DNA of 64,000 nt from Mariprofundus ferrooxydans PV-1 (GCF_000153765.1 NZ_DS022295.1:217828-281827); one strand, 5' to 3'. Positions 43,288-51,725 are shown, counted from the stretch's first letter. Numbers and translations: made by a program. Notes: generated by a model from the sequence alone, not told the origin.

Positions 43288-44624
43288 AACGACTATCTCT
43301 GGCGCTACCTGCGCTGATGCTGTGGATACCGACACTCCATGCGCAACCCGTATCACTGAGTCAGGCGGTGACCGATGCACTGGGCCATGCGCCGGCATTG
43401 CAATCGGCAGAGGCTGCGCGTGACAGCGCCAGCGAAGATGCAAAACTCGGACGAGCCTGGTTGCTGCCCTATGTTGCGGCCAGTGGCTCGTGGCAGAAGG
43501 TGCGTCGCGATATTGTTTACGACAGACCGATTGCATTTCCGCTGGCCAATGAGTTGAACATGGTTGAGACCGATTATGGCGTCAAAGCCTATCAGCCGCT
43601 GTTTGATCTGGAGAAGTGGTCGCTTTACAAGCAGGGGCTGGCATCGGCAGCCATGGGAGAGACATCGCTGCAGTTGGTGCGCAGGCAAACCATACTGGCT
43701 GTTGCTTCAGCCTGGCTGGATGTGATGCGTACGATACAGCGGTTGAAGGCGGCAAAAGCCGACGAAGAGGCAATGCAGCGGCTGGCGGAACAGGCGGAAG
43801 CCTCGTTCAAGGTGGGACTGGAGCCGGTTAATACCTCTCTGGCGGCAACCAGCCGCCGCGATCTGGCACGCGCAAATAGAATCAGGGCTGAGCAGGCGGT
43901 CAATCAGGCCAGAGCCGTGCTCTCCTCACTGCTGGGGCATGAGGCGGATGTTACCGCGAGCATGAATCCATCGCCGCAGCCACTGGCATTGGCGAAGAGC
44001 TCTGAGCAATCATGGCTGGAGCAGGCAGACCACGCCGATCGCGTGCAGATGGCTGAAAATTCGATCTCGCTGGCTGATGCAGGTGAACTCAAGGCGCTCG
44101 GTGGTGCGTTGCCGAAGTTGCAACTGGTTGCCGGCTGGGATAAACAGCGCAGCAGTTCGGGTATGTTCGGTACCGGCTCACGTACGGAATCCACCTCTAT
44201 CGGGGTAGAAATCAGTATGCCGCTATATGCGGGCGGCTCTACATGGGCGCAGCAGCGCAAGAGCGAAAAGGAAAAGATTCGGGCCGAGGCCGATCTGGAT
44301 GAAGCGCAGCGTCAGGCAAAGCTGGCTACGCGTCAGGCATGGTTGCAGTGGCAGGCTACAGGCTCCGAGCTGACGGCTATGAAAGCGGCGCTAACCAGTG
44401 CCCGCAGCGAACGTGAGGCAGCGCATGCCGGCTTTGATGCAGGATTGCGCACGATGACCGAGGTGCTTGATGCCGAGGACCGGCTGGCCAGTGCCCGTGC
44501 AGGTCTGGCCGACAGCATCGCAACCCACGGTTTGTCCGTGCTGCAGTTATATGCAGCCGTTGGTACGCTGGATACGGATCAGGTGGCATTCGTACAGGAC
44601 TGGTTGACCGCTTCAGCCCGCTGA
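43284..44624 (+). CDS. TolC-family outer-membrane efflux channel
   Basis: A 446-residue outer membrane factor with a signal peptide (MKRLSLALPALMLWIPTLHAQ) and two homologous halves rich in coiled-coil helices (AEAARDSASEDAKLGRAWLL and later VGLEPVNTSLAATSRRDLARA). The ending FVQDWLTASAR is copied in part further downstream (see repeats). It completes the efflux operon, overlapping the permease gene by 4 bases. Confidence 0.92.
   Translation: MKRLSLALPALMLWIPTLHAQPVSLSQAVTDALGHAPALQSAEAARDSASEDAKLGRAWLLPYVAASGSWQKVRRDIVYDRPIAFPLANELNMVETDYGVKAYQPLFDLEKWSLYKQGLASAAMGETSLQLVRRQTILAVASAWLDVMRTIQRLKAAKADEEAMQRLAEQAEASFKVGLEPVNTSLAATSRRDLARANRIRAEQAVNQARAVLSSLLGHEADVTASMNPSPQPLALAKSSEQSWLEQADHADRVQMAENSISLADAGELKALGGALPKLQLVAGWDKQRSSSGMFGTGSRTESTSIGVEISMPLYAGGSTWAQQRKSEKEKIRAEADLDEAQRQAKLATRQAWLQWQATGSELTAMKAALTSARSEREAAHAGFDAGLRTMTEVLDAEDRLASARAGLADSIATHGLSVLQLYAAVGTLDTDQVAFVQDWLTASAR
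44589..44610 (+). repeat. Donor copy of the tolC tail repeat
   Basis: A 22-base segment encoding FVQDWLT recurs at 46387-46408 with one mismatch. The sequence just after the stop (TGATCAGC..ATA.CAAA.TC.GGA) recurs in decayed form after the lipoprotein stop at 45598. Confidence 0.7.
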
Positions 44625-44757
44625 TCAGCAGATACCAAACTCCGGATGTACAGCACTCAGGGTGATAAGCTTGCACATCCCATTTAGGTAGAATGATTGC
44701 GAGTGCTCTTCGGGCAGGTATATGGACAAGTTCTTGTTAAAGAGGGAGAGGGAGATT

Positions 44758-45600
44758 ATGTCCAAAATTCGGTTGTTTACTGGTTATGTGCTGTTAATGC
44801 TTCTGGTCGAGGGTTGTGCGATGGAGAATTTGTTACCACCTTCCAGAGAGATGTCGAATGGTGCTGTTATCAAACAGGTGTCACCGGATTTTAACCATGA
44901 AAACCTGTGGCAGGGGCAGATGATTGTGGGTGGTGTTGGTTCATACGCCAATGCCTGGAGCAAGGAGGTACGGATTGCACTGGCAACGCGTGCCACACGC
45001 GAGCTGAGCAGCAAGTTGCATCTGATTCGTCTACTTCCCTTTGAGCGTTATATGCAGAGCGTGGGAGAAGAGAATTTCATGCGCTATGGTGATTCGATTG
45101 TGAAAGACGGAGCCCTGGACAGTAATGAGCTGGAGCAGCTTTCCAAACAGTTGTCCGGTATTCGTTATGTGTTCTTCAAACGCATAATATTCGATAGCAA
45201 TGATAGAGATGATCGAACGACCGCTACTCCCGACTATACCGATGGCGGGGAGATAGATTATTCCCGAACCCAGCGTGTGAATCGGGGTATGCGGGTCGAA
45301 GGGATTATTTATGACCTGCAACGCAAGAAGGTTGCCTGGACGGCAACCAGTCGCTTCAGCCTTTATCGCACGAGCAGCTATGAAAATGATCCGAATGATC
45401 CGTTCGGTAAACAATTGGCCGATGACATAGTTTTTGGTGGACAGCTGTCTGTACCCTCTGACGAAGAGATGATGGATGAGGCCGACAGGCTTTTTACTAG
45501 CATGCTTCCCAGGACTTGTGACTCAATCAAATCCTATAGTGACTGCAGCAAACTGAAGCGGCGTCTCTACAAGGAGTGGCAGGCAGTTCCGGCACATTGA
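44758..45600 (+). CDS. Predicted lipoprotein of unknown function
   Basis: A 280-residue protein with a lipoprotein signal (MSKIRLFTGYVLLMLLVEGC, Cys20). The ATG at 44758 follows GGGAGA; an ATG 12 codons earlier would break the signal. The mature domain has an alpha/beta pattern (IRLLPFERYMQSV, GIRYVFFKRIIFD, then GIIYDLQRKKVAWTATSRFS) like proteins that collect outer-membrane-associated values such as CsgG/LpoB-type folds, but I cannot name a family. Its stop is followed by a decayed copy of the sequence after tolC. Confidence 0.72.
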   Translation: MSKIRLFTGYVLLMLLVEGCAMENLLPPSREMSNGAVIKQVSPDFNHENLWQGQMIVGGVGSYANAWSKEVRIALATRATRELSSKLHLIRLLPFERYMQSVGEENFMRYGDSIVKDGALDSNELEQLSKQLSGIRYVFFKRIIFDSNDRDDRTTATPDYTDGGEIDYSRTQRVNRGMRVEGIIYDLQRKKVAWTATSRFSLYRTSSYENDPNDPFGKQLADDIVFGGQLSVPSDEEMMDEADRLFTSMLPRTCDSIKSYSDCSKLKRRLYKEWQAVPAH

Positions 45601-45714
45601 TCAGCTAATATCAAATTCAGGAAGTATGACGCTCCATGGGTGGGGTGTCCGCCTAGGGCCAGGAGCTCTCCGGACATCCAGCCCGACATTTAAACCCGCC
45701 AGCTTCAGCCCGCT
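45598..45714 (+). repeat. Decayed copies of tolC-downstream sequence
   Basis: 45598-45630 resembles 44622-44653 (TGATCAGC, ATA, CAAA and GGA blocks kept). GCTTCAGCCCGCT at 45702-45714 repeats the 13 bases at the tolC stop. Together they mark a past duplication or insertion event. Confidence 0.55.
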
Positions 45715-45751
45715 AGTTGTTTTGATTGACGATTCATGATGGGCTCATGTA

Positions 45752-45774
45752 ATGTGCGTATGGTTTATGCGCAT
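45752..45774. promoter_or_regulatory. Inverted repeat before ccdAB, candidate operator
   Basis: ATGTGCGTA and TATGCGCAT form 7 of 9 matching arms around a 5-base centre, 20 bases before the antitoxin start. Toxin-antitoxin operons are normally autoregulated at such sites. Confidence 0.5.
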
Positions 45775-45794
45775 GGAAATGATGGGGGCTCACG

Positions 45795-46025
45795 ATGAGT
45801 AAACCGGTGAAACGGGCAGTAAACCTTCGTATCGATGAAAGCCTGATTGATCAGGCTAAAGCAATGAATATTAATCTTTCTCAAACACTGGAAACCTCTC
45901 TGGTAGCAGTTCTGCGCGAAAAGCAGAAGGCCGTATGGTTGGCGGAGAACAGCGAGGCTGTGAATGCCTATAACCAGCGTATTGAAAAACAGGGGCTGTT
46001 CAGTGACGGGCTGCGTCAGTTCTGA
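45795..46025 (+). CDS. ccdA: CcdA-like antitoxin
   Basis: A 76-residue antitoxin. The N-terminal half is a ribbon-helix-helix domain (KRAVNLRIDESLIDQAKAM, then NLSQTLETSL), and the C-terminal half is charged and flexible with the toxin-binding pattern VWLAENSEAVNAYNQRIEKQGLFSD. GGGGG precedes the ATG. The stop overlaps the toxin start by one base (TGATG). Confidence 0.92.
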   Translation: MSKPVKRAVNLRIDESLIDQAKAMNINLSQTLETSLVAVLREKQKAVWLAENSEAVNAYNQRIEKQGLFSDGLRQF

Positions 46026-46339
46026 TGGCGCAGTTTGATCTCTATCGAAACCCGAATCCTGAAACGAACACTTATATCCCATATCTGCTCGATGTTCAGG
46101 CTGATCTTCTTGATGTGCTGGCCACGCGGGTTGTAGCCCCGCTTTATACGCTGGAATCTATCTCGAAACCGTTACGGTATCTAAACCCGGTTCTGGAGAT
46201 TAATGGTGAAAGGCTTGTACTTTCTACAGCAGAGTTAGCGGCTGTTTCAGCAGGGATATTGGCTGAGCCGGTAGGCAATGTGCAACGTTATCGGGATGAG
46301 GTTATTGCTGCATTGGATTTTACGTTTACCGGGATTTGA
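46025..46339 (+). CDS. ccdB: CcdB-like gyrase-targeting toxin
   Basis: A 104-residue protein of CcdB length and fold: MAQFDLYRNPNPETNTYIPYLLDVQ, VVAPLYTLESISKPL, LNPVLEINGERLVLSTAELAAV. The family poisons DNA gyrase through its last three residues; F-plasmid CcdB ends Trp-Gly-Ile, while this one ends Thr-Gly-Ile (FTFTGI), so the key Trp is replaced. It may be weaker, inactive or act differently; other chromosomal copies also vary here. It is translationally coupled to its antitoxin. Confidence 0.9.
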   Translation: MAQFDLYRNPNPETNTYIPYLLDVQADLLDVLATRVVAPLYTLESISKPLRYLNPVLEINGERLVLSTAELAAVSAGILAEPVGNVQRYRDEVIAALDFTFTGI

Positions 46340-46386
46340 ATGCGGTGATGTGTCACCAGAGTAATATCAAATGGCACCGTCACATG

Positions 46387-46408
46387 TTCGTACAGGATTG
46401 GTTGACCG
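46387..46408 (+). repeat. Second copy of the tolC tail repeat
   Basis: TTCGTACAGGATTGGTTGAC plus two bases, 21 of 22 identical to the end of tolC. Read in frame it would give FVQDWLTE. It is not part of any gene here. Nearby (46430-46460) GCCAGAAG and CTTCTGGC form an 8-bp hairpin. Confidence 0.75.
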
Positions 46409-46550
46409 AGCGGCTGTCCCGACTTCGGCCAGAAGTTCTCCTTACAGCTTCTGGCTGAATCTCGCCGTTGGTGACTGACGTAAAACGGCCAAACATAGAC
46501 ATTCACCTATTGGAAGGTTTACATTTAACCTTACCAAAGAGGGGAGGGCT

Positions 46551-46613
46551 ATGATGATTCAATATTCAAGACCTGACCCCAGTTGCCAGAAGACGGGGCT
46601 GGCTCTTGACTGA
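46551..46613 (+). CDS. Possible 20-residue upstream ORF coupled to the next gene
   Basis: MMIQYSRPDPSCQKTGLALD, starting just after GAGGGGAGGG, the strong ribosome binding site in this interval. Its TGA stop overlaps the TTG start of the 46606 gene. Either a coupling ORF or the true start of the gene before a frameshift. The rest of the 46340-46605 interval shows only the repeat and hairpin noted. Confidence 0.35.
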   Translation: MMIQYSRPDPSCQKTGLALD

Positions 46614-47469
46614 ATCAAAACGACTGAGAAAGCTGAAGGCAGACCTTATTAAGGAGCTCCCTTTTTTTCCCAATGATAAGACCACACTTGCCGACCTGAA
46701 AAATCAGGGACTGCAAGGCGTGTTGCTTCATTACCTACATTGGAAGACTAGAATAGTTCCCCCTCGTCGGCGAAGGGTGGAAATTGCCCCTGAAGTAACT
46801 TCAGATAGGCGGTGGACGAGTCTGAAGGCAGACATTAATCGCTTGCTAGAAAAAGTTCGTAACGGAGAAGACATATACCCTTATCACTCAAAAAGAGCGC
46901 ATAGGAAGGGTTATACGCCGATCCAAGGAACGCAAAATGACGGGGTAGATTCGTGGGAAGACAAAGACCAATTATTGAACACGATGGGGTTCTATCACTT
47001 CCATTTGGATATGAATGTTCTTAGCAGTGGATTATCAGAAAGAACTGATGATGTTCTCTTTGCCTTTGTGTCGCGTGAAACATTCCATGCAATAGGGATC
47101 TTTGATCACAGTGTTTTTGAGCATACTGCCCACGACAAAAGCATGACCGCCGAGCGCGAGAGGATGTGGGAGCTCCATGAAAAACACACCACCCATGGAA
47201 TGGCGCCAGGCACAGTCTATATTAGCAATCCAATAATGATGTCTGGGCATCCATTGTACGTAGTAGAAATGTGTTCTCATTATGCACGGATCATTACTGA
47301 AATTGATCAAAAATTAGATGATCGTATGTTTGTAAATAGCTTGTACGAGGAAGGAGGCTTAACGGTTCCGATCAAGTACAGTTTTGAATGGCGTTTTTCT
47401 GGCCTCGATTTGGGGCTATTCGACAAAAGAACAGATACATTCTTTAGCTTTCACAAAGGTCATATTTAG
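46606..47469 (+). CDS. Orphan protein of unknown function
   Basis: A 287-residue soluble protein with no recognised family. The N-terminal third is basic (RKLKADLIKEL, WKTRIVPPRRRRVEI); the centre has histidine-rich patches (YHFHLDMNV, FDHSVFEHTAHDKS, ELHEKHTTHGM) that could bind metal. The base composition is more AT-rich than the neighbours, suggesting foreign origin. The TTG start (46606) is poor; the short ORF upstream with a strong ribosome binding site overlaps it. Confidence 0.6.
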   Translation: MTESKRLRKLKADLIKELPFFPNDKTTLADLKNQGLQGVLLHYLHWKTRIVPPRRRRVEIAPEVTSDRRWTSLKADINRLLEKVRNGEDIYPYHSKRAHRKGYTPIQGTQNDGVDSWEDKDQLLNTMGFYHFHLDMNVLSSGLSERTDDVLFAFVSRETFHAIGIFDHSVFEHTAHDKSMTAERERMWELHEKHTTHGMAPGTVYISNPIMMSGHPLYVVEMCSHYARIITEIDQKLDDRMFVNSLYEEGGLTVPIKYSFEWRFSGLDLGLFDKRTDTFFSFHKGHI

Positions 47470-47797
47470 TGAGCTAAAGAGTAATTCCGGAGACATAATG
47501 CTTAATTCCGAATGTCTGATTATGGCCGAAAGTCGCCCTTCAGACGTATCGTGCTATTACTTACTGCAGACTCCGGCCCGCTTATCAGTGGGGCCAGTAG
47601 GGTTTACTTTTCGCAAATACGCGAAGAATCAAAAGAAGGGGGGGGGGCCAGGCGCTATGCCGGCAACGATTTTTTTGCAGGCGATTTGAGCAGGATGTGT
47701 ATCTGGAGTCATGTCCTGAATATTGAATCATTGCCCCTCCCAAGGCTCAATTGTAAGGTAGTTATATTACACTCAAATCCGTTAAGTTGGGGGTGAC
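47470..47797. other. Non-coding interval with G tract and emrB remnant
   Basis: A 328-base stretch without a convincing gene. It holds a run of ten G residues (47638-47647) and, just after it, the decayed copy of the emrB end (listed). No family resemblance in the short frames. Confidence 0.6.
47654..47696 (-). pseudogene. Remnant of an emrB 3' end
   Basis: 38 of 43 bases match the 3' end of emrB at 48649-48691, in the same orientation. Translated, the remnant reads ILLKSPAKKSLPA then a stop, against ILLKAPAKKALPA and stop in emrB. No more of the gene is present, so this is a scar of a duplicated or deleted emrB copy, or of an insertion that duplicated the gene tail. Confidence 0.8.
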
Positions 47798-48517
47798 ATG
47801 TCAGTGAAGGCGGTGAGTGAAGAGGCAGTTCAAACAACATCCACTCGCCAGTGGATCAGGCTGGTTGTGGTGTACCTCCTGATTCCGCTGATTTTATTTG
47901 TATGCAGTGGGGACCTCGGCTGGTGGCAGGGGTGGATTTATTCCCTGCTGTTCCTGATAGCAGCTATTGGCGGGCGTATGTGGGCGGAGAAGCGACACCC
48001 CGGATTGACGGCCGAAAGACAAAACACTCAAAGTATCCAAAACGCAAAAGCCTGGGATAAAGTGCTTGCGCCATTGATGGCGGTGAGTATCGGGTTTCCT
48101 ATGGTCATCGTGGCAGGTCTGGACCACCGCTATCATTGGTCCCCCGAATTTCCGTTATGGCTCATCGTGATGGGTTTCATGTTGATTGCGCTCGGATACG
48201 CTTTCGCTGCTTGGGCACTGGCGGAGAACCGCTTTTTCTCCAGCGTGGTACGCATTCAGACGGAGCGGGGGCATGTGGTGTGTGACAGTGGCCCGTACCG
48301 GTTTGTGCGGCATCCGGGTTATGCCGGAAATATGCTTGCACTATTCGGTATTGTGCTTGCGCTGAGCTCGCTGTGGACACTCATTCCTGCGGTCGTGGCA
48401 TTGATCATAGCGGTAATCAGAACCGCACTTGAGGATCGGGCTTTGCAGGAAGAGTTGTCGGGCTACCGGGGATATGCACAACGCGTGCGCTATCGCTTGA
48501 TTCCCGGGATATACTGA
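47798..48517 (+). CDS. ICMT/PEMT-like membrane methyltransferase
   Basis: A 239-residue membrane protein with about five helices. The signature GPYRFVRHPGYAGNML near residue 167 and the closing EDRALQEELSGYRGYAQRVRYRLIPGIY identify the isoprenylcysteine carboxyl-methyltransferase/phospholipid methyltransferase superfamily. The substrate in bacteria without prenylated proteins is unknown. It sits between the emrB remnant and the real emrB end, i.e. flanked by direct repeats. Confidence 0.82.
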   Translation: MSVKAVSEEAVQTTSTRQWIRLVVVYLLIPLILFVCSGDLGWWQGWIYSLLFLIAAIGGRMWAEKRHPGLTAERQNTQSIQNAKAWDKVLAPLMAVSIGFPMVIVAGLDHRYHWSPEFPLWLIVMGFMLIALGYAFAAWALAENRFFSSVVRIQTERGHVVCDSGPYRFVRHPGYAGNMLALFGIVLALSSLWTLIPAVVALIIAVIRTALEDRALQEELSGYRGYAQRVRYRLIPGIY

Positions 48518-48649
48518 GAGAGTCGAGAGGTGGAACTCCCGGATCAGAGATTGAGCTCCAACCGGGATGCACGCTGCCTGACAAGGGCGTTCAAGTGGAC
48601 CTACTGCCGCGTCGTTTGGCTCCTTTTATTGGTCCACTTACCACCAACG

Positions 48650-50167
48650 TTATGCCGGCAATGCTTTCTTTGCAGGCGCTTTGAGCAGGATAAGCAGCGG
48701 GATGGCAGCCAGCGTAATAAACATCATCATCTGAAAATCCTGCAGGTAAGCCAGTGTGGTGGCCTGACGTGTTACCTCGGCATTGATCATTGAGAGCCCC
48801 TGCGGCGTGCTCAGATTATATACACCGGCTTCAACGGCGTGTTCAAGGCCCTGATTAAACGGGTTGATATAGTCCGCCAGGCTGGCGTGGTTCGCCTGAC
48901 TGCGCTGCGCCAGATAAGCCACGACGAATGAAATGCCGATACTGCTGCCGATGTTGCGCATCAGACTGAATAGCGCTGTACCCTCATCACGGAAGTGTGC
49001 CGCCAGCGTCGAAAAGGTGATCGTGGAGAGCGGCACGAAGATGAATCCCAGGCCCAGGCCTTGTGTGATACCTGTGCGGATGATGTCCCAGTCCGTGACG
49101 TCGGTACTAAAGCGGGACATCTCCCACAGCGACTGGCTGGTCATCAGCAGACCGAGCAGTATCAGGTGGCGAAGGTCGACTTTTCCGGAGAGCCTGCCGA
49201 CGATGAGCATTGCGACCATGGTACCGCCGCCGCGCGGAGCAAGCAGGTTGCCGACATCAATGACCGGATAACCCAGCAGGTTCTGCATATAGGGTGGCAT
49301 CAGCGCCATGGTAGCCAGCAGAATAATGCCAACGATAAAGATGAACAGCAGTCCGACACTGAAATTCCGGTCCCTGAATATAGCCGGTTCGATAAACGGG
49401 TGTGCATGCGTGAAGATGTGCACGGTAAACAGATAGAGGGCCAGACAGGCGAGCATGGCCTCGATGATCACCTCCCGGCTGGTAAACCAGTCCAGTGACT
49501 CACCCCGATCCAGCATCAACTGCAGTGCGCCCAAGCCCAGACTCAGCAGCCCGAAACCGAGCATATCAAAACGCCTGGATCGGTTAATCGGCGTATCACG
49601 CAGAAAGGCGGTCAGTCCGAACCATGCGAGCATGCCGAATGGCAGGTTGATATAGAATACCCAGCGCCAGCTGTAGTACTCGGTCAGAAAGCCGCCGAGT
49701 GAGGGGCCCAGAATGGGGCCTACCATGACGCCGACGCCCCATATCGCCATGGCCGACCCGTGCTGTTCGCGCGGATAGCTATCGAGCAGTACGGATTGCG
49801 ACAGCGGTACAAGACTGGCGCCGAAGATGCCTTGCAGCAGGCGAAAGAACACAATCTCCGGCAAATTCTGCGCAGCGCCGCAGAGCATCGATGTGAGGGT
49901 GAAGCCGACAACTGCCCAGAGAAAAACGCGCTTGCGCCCGAAGCGAGAGGTAAGAAAACCGGTCAGCGGCATAAAAATCGCCGCTGCGACGATATACGAG
50001 GTAAGCACCCAGGATATCTGGTCCAGACTTGCGCCCATCGCCCCCTGCATGTGGGGTATAGCCACGTTGGCAATCGTGGTATCCAGCGCCTGCATAATGG
50101 TTGTCAGCATGACCGATACGGTGATCATGGCACGCTGTATTCCGACAGGCATGGTAGCACTTGTCAC
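48650..50167 (-). CDS. emrB: DHA2-family MFS multidrug exporter (EmrB-like)
   Basis: A 505-residue 14-helix transporter. Conserved motifs: LDTTIANVAIPHMQG (motif D1), GFLTSRFGRKRVFLW (motif A), FRLLQGIFGASLVPLSQ (motif B), and GVGVMVGPILGPSLGGFLTEYYSWRWVFYINLP (motif C, the antiporter signature). It works with EmrA and an outer-membrane channel as a tripartite pump. The start is a GTG 11 bases after emrA; an internal ATG at 50152 is possible. Confidence 0.92.
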   Translation of the reverse strand: MTSATMPVGIQRAMITVSVMLTTIMQALDTTIANVAIPHMQGAMGASLDQISWVLTSYIVAAAIFMPLTGFLTSRFGRKRVFLWAVVGFTLTSMLCGAAQNLPEIVFFRLLQGIFGASLVPLSQSVLLDSYPREQHGSAMAIWGVGVMVGPILGPSLGGFLTEYYSWRWVFYINLPFGMLAWFGLTAFLRDTPINRSRRFDMLGFGLLSLGLGALQLMLDRGESLDWFTSREVIIEAMLACLALYLFTVHIFTHAHPFIEPAIFRDRNFSVGLLFIFIVGIILLATMALMPPYMQNLLGYPVIDVGNLLAPRGGGTMVAMLIVGRLSGKVDLRHLILLGLLMTSQSLWEMSRFSTDVTDWDIIRTGITQGLGLGFIFVPLSTITFSTLAAHFRDEGTALFSLMRNIGSSIGISFVVAYLAQRSQANHASLADYINPFNQGLEHAVEAGVYNLSTPQGLSMINAEVTRQATTLAYLQDFQMMMFITLAAIPLLILLKAPAKKALPA

Positions 50168-50178
50168 GGCAGCTGTGC

Positions 50179-51255
50179 TCAGAGTGAGAGCCCCAGAATA
50201 TGACGGTGGTGACTGGTATCGATCTCCACGGTGGTACTCAGGCCCGCCAGCAGCTGCGGCTTTCCTGCTGTCGTTTTAATACTGATTCGCACAGGCAGAC
50301 GCTGGGCAATCTTGATCCAGTTGCCGGTGGCATTCTGTGCCGGGATGACAGAAAACTCTGCGCCGGTAGCCGGACTCAGGCTCTTCACGACGCCCGTCCA
50401 GGCCGTATCGGGGTAGGTATCGATATGAATCGTGACCGGTTGCCCAGGATGAACGTAGGTCAGATCCTTTTCGGTAAAGTTCGCTTCCACCCAGAAGTTG
50501 TTGCTCACAACCAGCATTAACGCGGCCGATCCTGCGCTGACATACTGACCTATTTTGGGCAGCTTGCTGACGATGCCGGGTTGGGCTGCACGTATCTCGG
50601 TGCGGGCCAGCATGAGCCTGGCCTGATCGACCTCGGCCATAGCGATGCGATAGTCCGGATGATCTTCGATCGGCACATCGATGCTGCCGCCCAGTGTTGC
50701 GGCGATCCGCGCCAGACTCTTCTCCAGTACGCTGATTCGCTGTTCGGCGGTGTCGGTACTCTGTTGTGCGTTGTCGAGGGTGGATGCCGAGATAAACTTG
50801 TTTGCAGCCAGGGTTGATTTGCGCCGTTGATCATGGCGGGCAAAAACAAGGTTGGTGCGCGCAAGGGCAATCTCCGCCTCTTTCTCGCTATAGCTGGCTT
50901 TAAGCACGGCCAGATCCGTACGTACCTGTGCCAGTTTTGCTTCGGCTTTGTCTAACGCCACCTGAAACGGGGCAGGATCGATGCGGAATAACAGCTGGCC
51001 GGCTTTGACGGGCTGATTTTCGTGAACCAGCAGATCTGTGATCTGGCCCGATACCTGAGGGCTGACGGCGACTTTTTCCGCTTTGACATAGGCGTTATCC
51101 GTTTCGATATAACGTCCGCCCTTGAGATAAACAATCCCGACAACGATGGCTGCGATGCAGGGTATAACGATCATCAGAGTCAACCGGCGCAGCCGTAGCT
51201 TTGGGTTCGTAATCGTGTCGGCGGACGGAGTCTCGTTGTTTGCAGTATCGCTCAT
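50179..51255 (-). CDS. emrA: HlyD-family membrane fusion protein (EmrA-like)
   Basis: A 358-residue adaptor. One N-terminal membrane helix (LTLMIVIPCIAAIVVGIVYL), then the split lipoyl domain (VAVSPQVSGQITDLLVHENQPVKAGQLLFRIDP and AAQPGIVSKLPKIGQYVSAG) around an alpha hairpin, and the C-terminal PVRISIKT-type strand typical of EmrA. It links EmrB to an outer-membrane channel. Overlaps the regulator gene by 4 bases. Confidence 0.92.
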   Translation of the reverse strand: MSDTANNETPSADTITNPKLRLRRLTLMIVIPCIAAIVVGIVYLKGGRYIETDNAYVKAEKVAVSPQVSGQITDLLVHENQPVKAGQLLFRIDPAPFQVALDKAEAKLAQVRTDLAVLKASYSEKEAEIALARTNLVFARHDQRRKSTLAANKFISASTLDNAQQSTDTAEQRISVLEKSLARIAATLGGSIDVPIEDHPDYRIAMAEVDQARLMLARTEIRAAQPGIVSKLPKIGQYVSAGSAALMLVVSNNFWVEANFTEKDLTYVHPGQPVTIHIDTYPDTAWTGVVKSLSPATGAEFSVIPAQNATGNWIKIAQRLPVRISIKTTAGKPQLLAGLSTTVEIDTSHHRHILGLSL

Positions 51256-51725
51256 GATCCGACCGCCACAGGTGCAGTGTTATCAGGTGAACAATCACTG
51301 ATACCCAGGTTGTTGCGCATCTTGTTCAGTGCCTGCATCAGGGTATTGATTTGTTGCTCATCCAGATCGCGCAGGGCATCGGCACAAATGAGATCCGTGA
51401 CCTGTTTGATTGCGCGCAGTTGAAGTGGGGCGGCAGGGGTTAGAAACAGACGATAGGCCCGCCGGTCTGCCGGATCCGGACGGCGTTCTACCAGATCCTG
51501 TTCAGCCAGCTGATCAAGCAGGCGAGCGAGCGTGATGGGCTGTATCTCCAGCAGGGCCGCCAACTCGACCTGGCGGCAACCCTCATGGCGGGATACGTAA
51601 ATAAGTGCTCTGGCCTGAGCCAGTGTAAGTGAGCTGCCTTGCAGATGCTCATTGAAGGCCGCCCGCATCAGGCGCGAAACATCGGCCAGTAGAAAGCCAA
51701 GACTGTTGTCATGTTCTGATTGCAT
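51252..51725 (-). CDS. MarR-family transcriptional regulator
   Basis: A 157-residue winged-helix regulator: LTLAQARALIYVSRHEGCRQVELAALLEIQPITLARLLDQL, then the wing LVERRPDPADRRAYRLFLT. It is the first gene of the marR-emrA-emrB operon, the standard arrangement in which the repressor controls the pump in response to drugs or phenolics. An inverted repeat lies 20 bases upstream. Confidence 0.93.
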   Translation of the reverse strand: MQSEHDNSLGFLLADVSRLMRAAFNEHLQGSSLTLAQARALIYVSRHEGCRQVELAALLEIQPITLARLLDQLAEQDLVERRPDPADRRAYRLFLTPAAPLQLRAIKQVTDLICADALRDLDEQQINTLMQALNKMRNNLGISDCSPDNTAPVAVGS

